From positions 3,884,501 to 3,948,500 of the forward strand of contig NC_092323.1 in NCBI RefSeq assembly GCF_036785885.1: 64,000 bases of DNA, in the 5' to 3' direction. Shown in pieces: positions 56,103 to 64,000 of the stretch. The notes under the pieces are model-generated. The model did not search any database and was not told the origin of the DNA. It was given only the letters and a program-made list of their open reading frames with translations. Made by a program: the position numbers and the translations under genes. Every line of letters starts with the position of its first letter. Position 1 is the stretch's first letter. The DNA is from Coffea arabica (Eukaryota > Streptophyta > Magnoliopsida > Gentianales > Rubiaceae).

Positions 56103-57596
56103 CTGAGACGATCAACAGCAACAATTATAATTTATATATATATATATATATAAAACATAACTAATGACGCGTGATCTTGTAATTAAGTTGAATTTATTTG
56201 TTTATGGGATTGAAATCGACATTGAAGCGAAATGAGCAGGGGAGTGATGATTAATAAACTTTTGAACTTGGCGATCGCTTGAACAGAGCTGTCAATTATC
56301 GAATGGGCCTAGAGGGAGGGAATTAAGGAGGGAGATGAAAATTGGAGTTTAGTGAAAGAGTGATTATATGTATGTATATAGACAAAGCGGGGAAAATCCA
56401 TTAGCATCCGGCATCGAGGTGGTGGTCAAGTGCTAATTGCTAATGCTATTGCTAATTGCTAGCTTGCAGCTCTTGTGCGTGGGCGCGCGCGTCGGAGAGG
56501 AACACAAGTCATGCTATGTTAAAAAGCTCAAAAAGATTCGTTGGGGCCCCAGCCGCCGGGATTACGTGGACTGCCATCTGAGTTCTCCTCTCACTTAACG
56601 GATATTTTGTATCGATTTTTTATTATATTGTTATTTCTCTTACATAAATATCATGTTTTAGTTCTTTTTATTTTCTTAAGATTCAATAAATATTGATTGA
56701 GTAATACATAAAATTTAACAAACTCAAAAATTCAAAATGCATAAAAAATTAGATTTTTTATGAATTTTCTGCTGTATTTTTTAATTTTCTAGTATATATT
56801 ACTTTTTTGAAGCTGTTGTATTTATTTTTTACTTATTAATAGTTATTGAATCATAAGAAAACAAAAAAGAAGTAAAACATAATGTTTATGAAGGAGAAAT
56901 AGCAATATAATAAAAAGTGAGACAGAAAATTCATAAAAAATATCATTTTTTATGCATTTTGATTTTCTGAGTTTGTTAAATTTTGTGTATTACTCAATTA
57001 ATAGTTATTGGATCTTAAGAAAATAAAAAATATCCGAAACATGATGTTTATGAAGGAGAAATAGTAATATAATAAAAAATGAGATAGAGAGTGACACAGG
57101 ATATGGGAGAGAAGAGCCGTTGCAATATAATAGTCCTTTTTTTGTTTAATTGAATAAGTTTTCTATTAGTATAACTTTTATTATATGTGACAATTTAGTG
57201 GGCTGGATTTTAACCACGGGCTTTAGTATATGGCTACTTTGATGGCCCAAGTTATTGACGAGTAACCGGTCGCAAACAAACGGCCTTAATCGTTGAAAAA
57301 GCCATCCCCAACAGCGCAGTTGCAGGCGACCCGAGTCCTGGTTTTGGGCTTTTATTGTCGTTCCTGCTAAAACCTGCGCCTACCAGTTGCAGGCGAGAAG
57401 TAAAGATAAACATTGCACTGATGGATGGAGCATCAGAAGTCGAATTCATACTTTACACGAGCAAACGAAATACTTCTCCTCCTTTCGACCTTGTGAAAAA
57501 GGTAATAATCCACATCTTGAACGAAGCATACAAATTTATTAGCTTGAAATTGAAAAAACCACAAAAAAAAAGAATTGAAATCGCAGCACTTGCTGT
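56103..57596. other. spacer between the two CNGC2 genes
   Basis: It should contain the missing first exon and promoter of copy 2: a TATA-like CTATATACATACATATAA lies on the minus strand at about 56363-56380, followed by a pyrimidine-rich leader. A TA-dinucleotide run lies at 56135-56152. The middle is filled by an inverted-repeat element (56600-57105). No other gene recognised. Confidence 0.55.
56600..57105. mobile_element. inverted-repeat MITE-like element with extra partial arm
   Basis: The left arm at about 56610-56775 is matched in reverse at about 56935-57100, sharing for example TTTTTTATTATATT, ATCATGTTT, AATTTAACAAACTC and AAAATGCATAAAAAAT. Between them, 56830-56930 repeats part of the right arm in the same direction (TATGAAGGAGAAATAG, then AATATAATAAAAA). 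This suggests a short-interior inverted-repeat transposon with a nested or partially duplicated arm. No target duplication was identified. Confidence 0.65.
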
Positions 57597-60500
57597 TTAT
57601 TCAAGATGATCGTGTGGTCTGATTGACATGAACACTGCAGCATACTGTCTCAGGCGAGTATCAGCATCTCCATTTTCCATCACATGGTTCAGTGGAGGCC
57701 TTGTTCTTGTCCTGTGACGTCGCCAAGCAAGCTGTATATTCACAGCAGCCCAGGTCCTCCAATTGGAGGAATAATATCGAGCTGTTCGTTTAAGTCGTTC
57801 GTTGTTGAATTTGTAACGGAAGTGATCGGTTATGTACCGCAGATCGTGCGCATAAAGAGCAAATGCTTCTGTTGATTCAAGACAGGTGAACGTTGCAGAG
57901 GAAGCTGGAAGTCTTTCTATGAAAGGGCGGCGCAGGCACCATGAAAGAAGTTCATCCCCCAAGAAGCCCCCTGGTTCGAGTAAGCTTGTGGCTACCATCC
58001 CTTTACTGAGTCCTTGATGACTCTTCACGCGTCCGCGAACAATGAATACGATTCGCTGCACAGGGTCTCCTTCCCTTGTTATCTGTTGTTTATCACAGGC
58101 TCAAACAAAAAGTGTTGAGAAAATCTGAGTAACAGCAACTCAAAATTTCTTGACTGAGAACTACAGCCCGGATCGTTGAGTTGACTAACTTCGTACCTTT
58201 TCATCTCTGGAGAAGACGAGGGGATGAACGCGGTCACAGATGTTGTCAAGGATGAGATCATCCAGACTGTGGAACAGAGGACCCTGAAATATGAGGTACA
58301 TAACATCAGCAGCGCTTAACGTCCCTTCTTTGTACCAAAATTCTTACTGCTAGATAATACCTTCTTTATTAAGTCAAGACAGAGAAAGCGCTTAATGTCC
58401 CTTCTTAAGCCTTCTGGTAGATCCTTAATTAGCTCCATTTCATCTTCTCCACCCATGGCTCTCCACCTCTGGCGTTCATAGTGACGAACTCTCTGCCTCA
58501 GTTGAAATGGCAATTGCCTTCGCTTCATCCACCACTCCAAATCTCGGCATCTCAACTGCATCTTCCTCTTCCTTACCATGACCGCATGTAGAAAGACCTT
58601 TTCCCGACAGAATCCAATTCCTGATTAGTAGAGCAATTCTTGGCGGTAACAAGCACCAAGAGTTTCTCGTGGATTAATGACAGCACTTAAGAGTACGAAA
58701 TTTCTAACTTGCATACCTGAATATTTCCAATCAGAAGAGTGAAAAGCATCAAGCCACTCAGTACTATGCATATACTGAAGATCACTTCCAGCCAGTGACT
58801 CGTTGGTTCTAGGTCGTTCCCAAATGTGCTAAGAACAAGGACCGAGAAACTGTCAGCGATAGACATTAGCAGTGAATCAAAACTCATAATGCACTCTTTT
58901 AAGATTTCCCTCATTATTGTTCTTATGCAAATTATTCTTTTCGAAGCCAACTTAGCTGATGTTTTTTCTTCTTGGTTATATCTTCATATGAATTTAAGTT
59001 GCAGATTCAAGATAGCCTTGAAAATTGTACGACACAGAAGACATGCCTAGCCAAAAAAAAAAGTCAAAAAATGAGTTTGAAATTATACGTAGAAAACTTA
59101 AATCTAAAGTTGGTATCCATGAAGTTACCTCAGGCTCATCAATCCCCAGAAGATTGGATAAAGTAGCTTAACAGAGACAGACTTGCTAGAAACGACTGGA
59201 AGAGCCCATTTGTATATTCCATATCTGAATGGTCCATTAACGTCTAGGCACAAAGACTTTCCGACTGTTGTTGTTGAGTTACCGCCACAGGGGCTTCCCA
59301 AAGTGCCTGCTGGTAGTGGAAACTGGTAGCAGACGCCATTCGAGCAGGTTAGAGAGAAATTACACGTGCTTTTTCCGTCACACTGCTGCCTGAGGCATGA
59401 AACAACACGTTGTACTGCAAGAATGTACCAACAGCCGCCAGCAACCTGTGAAATTCACAATACAGAGCAAAAGCAGAAGCAGGAAGCTAGGTGATATCGA
59501 TCTTTTATACCATCCGATGATAGGAATAGGACATGAATATATACAGCTGACACCTTAAGCAGCTAAAAATAAACTAAAAGCTGGAGGAATTACGATGGAA
59601 TTGAACTTAAGAAAGGGGCGACCTGGCACTTGGTAGACTTACATGAGAAGCTATGAAGTAGGCAATGAGATTAAGGCCAAAACCCCACCAGATGGAGCCA
59701 AAGACATAACCAGTAACCTTTTGCATTCTTCTCATCAGGCTTATGCTGTGATAGACCTTGGGGAGGAACTGGAACAAGAAAATCAGTAGTAAAATTGTCA
59801 TTATCAGTTTTATCTGCTCATCCCTTATCAATCGCGGCACCAGTAACCAAAACACCGCCTGCAAAACGGACAGAGAAGCAGCGCTTAAGTCTCCAACTAT
59901 CATTCTTCAGCACCATTATCTTTCATCTGATGTGCAATTATACAGGTAATGGCGTATTCACAGCATTTCATCGTGGTATTTCACATGGGTGCAAATATGA
60001 GACTTAACATTCGCATGAATATGAGCTACCAAGGAGTATCTTAAGAAACATTGAATCATCAGAAATGGAGACGTCTTAATTGCTGATTCAGATTGTTATG
60101 ATCTGGTCAATGTAAGCCTATTAGTGTTTGGTACATGTCTTGAAAATCTAAACTTCACTCAAATGACGATCAAAAACATCAGTTATTGCAAATTAACCAG
60201 TTTTCACTAATGAGAAGCAAAGTTAGTAGAGTGTTATTGACAGGCGGCATAGATGGGGAGCGTTATACAACTGCAATCATAGAAGTCCAATAATTTATAC
60301 AGCAAACTGATCATCAATAATGAATTTCCGGTACGCGTAAGGCCAACAGTCCAAGATTTACTACAACGGTGAATTTTCAATCGTAAGCAAGGGAATGGGC
60401 CCAACAATCCAAACTAGAAACAATTTGCTGCATGCATACATAAGCAAGACAGACAGTTGCTATTCTCTCCTTTCATTTCATTTTCTTTTGCGTGGATGTA

Positions 60501-61983
60501 GGATATGGTCATTATTAGTACTCTTGCAATATGACGCATATAGCACGCGAGGATATCATATGACAGCTATTTCATTGGCTTTTTGGGGATGAAGTCACAA
60601 TTACAGATTTTTAAGTATTCTTTGTATATCACTTCGATTAAAGTATCTTTTACTTTTGGTATTCACAAGATCAACACCAACAAATTACCCCCCCCCCCCC
60701 CCATCCCACCACCACAGCACAAAAGAAAAAAAGAAAAAGTACTTGTTGCTAGAGAGTCAAACTAGTAGCATATGATTTTCTTTTTCTTTTTTTTTTTAAC
60801 ACAGGGAGTATTTTAATTTGGTCAGACTAATCTTCCTACACCTTTACACCTGTCCCCAAAAATATACAAGCGGTAAAGAGTTGACTCGAACACACGAGCT
60901 CCAAATTAACCCTAAATCATACGAACCAATCTAAAGGGCTTGTAGTATATGATTTTCTTGCTCTACTGCTTTCAGTAATAAGTTTAATTGTCAAAGGAAT
61001 GAATGAAGTTGGCTAACCTGGGGAATAGGGAGAATTACGAAAGCATCGAACCAGAAGCCTTTGAGGGAGCGAAGGTAGTGGAAGGCAATTGCACGAGCGT
61101 CCCACACGAGTTTCCCACATCCTACCACGAGAGACTCTCGGGACACGTAGGCCAACCGAAACTGGAGCCACAGGTGACAGAGGTGAACAGCGTCCACGCA
61201 AGTCCGAAGAACGGTGACAACTACCGCCAACCCGCCGTCCATGTACAGGCACGGCCAACCACCGGTGCTGACGGATAAGGCATAAAAGAAAAGGGGGTCG
61301 ACGGCCAAGGCCATGCCACGTGCCAGCAAGAAAGCCCGGTTCCAACTTTGCACGCTCTTGCTCCGAGGGTCCAAGACACGTCCGCGGGAGATGGGGATGG
61401 AGCACTTCTGGGTGGATAACTGGCCGGGGCGGTTCCGGATAGGGATTAGCGAGGAACCGGCAGAGGCCTCCCACTGGGGCTGGTGGGCCTTGTCACAGCT
61501 GGTGGAGTGGAAAACGGGGACGCCTACCTGAGTACAGGCGTAGCATTCCCCTGAGTTTGAGAAGGGGTTGTTGTAGTCATCGGCGTCTTCGCCGTTGTCG
61601 GGTTGAACTGATCGTCGCCTGAATATTCCAAACCACCTGCATGGGGTTCAAAATTTTGAGAAACATATATATACTCCAATAATCTGTAGGACGAAGGTCG
61701 TCACGCACGTTTAACTTTTGATTTTATCATTGTCCAAATAAATTTTAAGAGGTCTCAATAATAGTAGTACTAACAGAAGCTGATCATCACAACTGTTACC
61801 AAATCCAAAAAAAAATTGCATAGTGATGAGATAAGAAGAAAACGAAAATCCAAAATCTGCTTTCTTCTTTCTTTCTTTCTTTGTTTTTAAATTTTTTGTC
61901 TTCCTTGTTTGTTTCGGGAAATTAAAGAGGAATTTGGATGGCAACCTTGGGATGGAGTAGTGGAGGTCTGGACTAGAAGGCAT
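57597..61983 (-). CDS. CNGC2: cyclic nucleotide-gated ion channel 2 (CNGC2/DND1 type), copy 1
   Basis: Plasma-membrane calcium-permeable channel; Arabidopsis CNGC2 (DND1) acts in immunity, calcium homeostasis and development, probably with CNGC4. Eight exons (61983-61946, 61636-61018, 59858-59643, 59445-59129, 58828-58717, 58597-58361, 58283-58197, 58082-57597) give 703 aa. The N-terminus MPSSPDLHYSIPRWFGIFRR resembles Arabidopsis CNGC2 (MPSHPNFIFRWIGLF). Other CNGC2 hallmarks are CYACTQVGVPVFHS, GRVLDPRSKSVQSWNRAFLL, LVVGCGKLVWDARAIAFHYL, FWLLVPRLIRDEQIKLIMTI and pore LYPIFWGLMSLSTFGNDLEP (triplet GND at about 400-402, where I recall AND in Arabidopsis). The C-terminus has the binding cassette EPGGFLGDELLSWCLRRPF, an IQ-like YSSNWRTWAAVNIQLAWRRH and the ending FMSIRPHDHLE. 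It lies 1.5 kb upstream, in the direction of transcription, of the related copy 2. Confidence 0.95.
60783..60942 (-). mobile_element. SINE-like insertion with 17-bp target duplication in CNGC2 intron
   Basis: On the minus strand the 160-bp insertion runs from ACAAGCCCTTTAGATTGG through a box B-like GTGTTCGAGTCAACTC to a tail of A's with one interruption. It is flanked by TAGCATATGATTTTCTT (60766-60782) and TAGTATATGATTTTCTT (60943-60959), a 17-bp target duplication with one difference. The A-tail and duplication indicate LINE-mediated retroposition. Box A is degenerate, so tRNA ancestry is likely but not certain. It sits in the intron between CNGC2 exons 2 and 3. Confidence 0.75.
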
Positions 61984-64000
61984 GGTTGAAGGAAGGGAAC
62001 CATGGGAGTGTGAGGAGTAGCGGTGTGCAATACTGGATTAAGAAATTGAGGCCGGAGCTGCGCAGGAAGCTGGAAGAAGGGACCGACTGGTAGTAGAATA
62101 TACCATTCCTATATGTTGCAGTATGATGGGCTGATGTCCATATTATCATAGGATGCTAAGGAGTTGAATAGTTCAATTCAGTCTTGAAGATTTGTGGATG
62201 GATTGGCGGAGAGAAGGAGAGATTTTGTCTTTGGTGGCCGGAGTGGGGTTGGTGTAGTTGTGTGGGTAGAGAAGGTTCTGTCATGGAGCAGCACATGCAT
62301 GAAGAGTGTTTTGTTGCGAGTTATGAGGAGTAGCAGCCATTTACGGGATGAGCCTCTTAAGATGGTGAATAAAGGTGACAGGAATGGGGCCTCGCATCCA
62401 GCTCTGCTGGTCCCTCCCCGGCTATTCACTGGATCCGGAGAGCCCTTGCAATTGTGTATTTGTAGTATAGTAGCGGCAGCGGTAGCGGTCATGGGAAATA
62501 GGAAAAGGGCAGGCTGGAGAAAGATGACGAAACCACCAGGGCCGGGAGAAAAGGAAACTCAATCATCGCTACAAAAACTAATACGTACATTATTATTGTA
62601 CTCCTCGGCCCCACTTTTACTGTACACTAGCTTGTTTTCTTTTTAATAAATTACAGTCCACGTTTTAATTAAAAAATATAATTAATTTTTAACTTGTCTA
62701 AAATACTCTTATTTAATATAATTTATTGTAGGTGACTATAACCTATCTTATTAATAATTGACCTTAAATGGTGCAACTTTATATTAATATTGTTATTGTA
62801 ATTAATGTGAAGGTATAATGAGTATTCATATACCTAATACTCCATTAATTAATGTAAGGATATTTAAAAAAATAAATTAAATTTACTTTTTCAACAAAGT
62901 TAATCACTTTTTTTTTAAATTATGTAAAAAAAATTCAAAATTATCGTAGTGGGGTGAGGGAAGAAACAAGACTATCAAAATAAGACGAAATAAGTAATAC
63001 TGTAGGAATTTTTTTGTTTTAAAATATTCCAACTACTTATAATTCTACTCTTTTTTTTTGGTTCATTTAAAGAAATATTTCAAAAAATTTAAGAGTCTAA
63101 CTAAGAACTTTACCGTGGTCTCCTAACTAGTACTACGTACTTGTGCCTTTAATTGTTTGTTTATGCATATGCCACCTTTTTATTGTAGTACCTTTAATAT
63201 TAATCTCGAACAACTCGTACTAACTAATTCATTCAAGCGAAGAAAAGAAAAGGGGAAAAGCAAGAGAGAAACGCTACTGATAGCTAGGCTGGCGAAAGCA
63301 GCATTTTGGCCTCTCTCTGCTTAATTATTCCACTGTGTTGAGAATGGACTGTTGGTGTCTCTACTTTGTAAGCGGCGTTTTATCCAGCTCGGTCATTCTG
63401 ATGCCAGGAAGGAATAAAAACTGAACAGTTAAACCAAAGTGAGAGTCTGTATTATAGCTTCGAACAAGGTTGCGTGGTGCTGAGAACTGAGAAGTGCCTG
63501 ACGATGGAGGCCTTTTTGGTTCTCCGTGCTCCACCAAAATGGGGGCTACATAACACACGGCAACCAACTGGAGGTGGCGTGGCGTGGCGTGGAACTATTT
63601 GGCTTATATCGTGAACATATTTTTTAATCTATTTTTTTATATGTTCAATCACTTTTGTATCTCACATACATCGCATCATAAAAAGTGTTACAGTAATTAT
63701 TTCAAATAATACTCTATCCAAACGAATCCATATTAACAAAAAAAAAAAAACAGAATATGTATAATAATACTACTAGATAATTGACTCTGGAGGAACTCTC
63801 CTCGAATACAATATTCAAAAAGAACAAATTTATAAATTCTATCAGGATGTGTTCTAGTTTTTTCCTCAATATTAGAAATATTGCTCGTATTGCCATATGA
63901 AGTGACTTGTGTCTAGAGGTGGCAATTTGTCCCAAGTCTCAATGGGCTACCCATGCCCATGGGGACTTTGGGCGGGATGGGTATTGAAATTTAATATTGG
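61984..64000. other. upstream region of CNGC2 and right-end intergenic
   Basis: The first part should contain the CNGC2 leader and promoter (context CAACC before the ATG at 61983). No further gene recognised. A plus-strand frame at 62194-62646 lies antisense to the leader and resembles no family. A MITE remnant lies at 63640-63727. From 62640 to 63110 the sequence is AT-rich without a recognisable element. Confidence 0.5.
63640..63727. mobile_element. MITE fragment, TATCCAAAC family
   Basis: TTTTGTATCTCACATACATC, AAAAAGTGTTACAGTAATTA and the terminal ACTCTATCCAAACGAA match the right half of the element at 17769-17944. The left half is diverged or missing. Confidence 0.6.

Noticed and set aside
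61003-61531. Overlapping open frames opposite and out of frame with CNGC2 exon 2
   Set aside because: Same GC-rich shadow effect; no recognisable domains.
62194-62646. 150-codon plus-strand open frame upstream of CNGC2
   Set aside because: No family resemblance, no splice or promoter support, and it overlaps the likely CNGC2 leader on the other strand.

Overview
This window looks like nuclear DNA of a eudicot plant. It is AT-rich, its genes carry introns with GT..AG borders, it holds a nuclear-type tRNA gene, and the proteins match land-plant families: PLS-class PPR proteins, DUF863, plastid chorismate mutase, plant PTEN and CNGC2. Several dispersed repeats remind me of asterid genomes such as Rubiaceae, but this is only an impression. 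All exon borders were read by eye from splice consensus, reading frame and remembered Arabidopsis relatives; no alignment was run.

Layout. Bases 1-2027 hold no recognised gene. Plastid chorismate mutase runs on the minus strand (2028-5532). A 2.5 kb Mutator-like transposon (6164-8659) with a captured zinc-finger fragment follows. A run of plus-strand genes comes next: a PPR protein (10500-12293), an AlgH/UPF0301 (DUF179) protein (13476-14731), a second, smaller Mutator-like element (15843-17340), a DUF863 protein (20573-24220), a second PPR protein (24991-27378), a minus-strand tRNA-Gln (28058-28129), a saccharopine-dehydrogenase-like oxidoreductase (28374-30475), a 2 kb inverted-repeat element with a captured LRR-kinase fragment (about 30713-32735), and a SpoU/TrmH RNA methyltransferase (32998-35624).

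From 37472 onward every gene is on the minus strand: the U-box E4 factor UFD2/PUB1 (16 exons, 37472-44135), PTEN1 (7 exons, 46061-50436), and two tandem CNGC2-type cyclic-nucleotide-gated channel genes (52588-56102 and 57597-61983) with almost identical exon structures. The final 2 kb is intergenic.

The genes do not form one pathway; this is an ordinary gene-rich plant chromosome segment. The points of most interest are a 71-bp perfect inverted repeat with a 3-nt loop (45238-45382), the two related Mutator-like elements with 9-bp target duplications, two transposons that carry pieces of host genes, nested palindromes at 6891-6989, a very short SINE-like insertion with an 18-bp target duplication (17553-17650), and the CNGC2 pair, in which one copy differs in the pore triplet and has no first coding exon that I could find.
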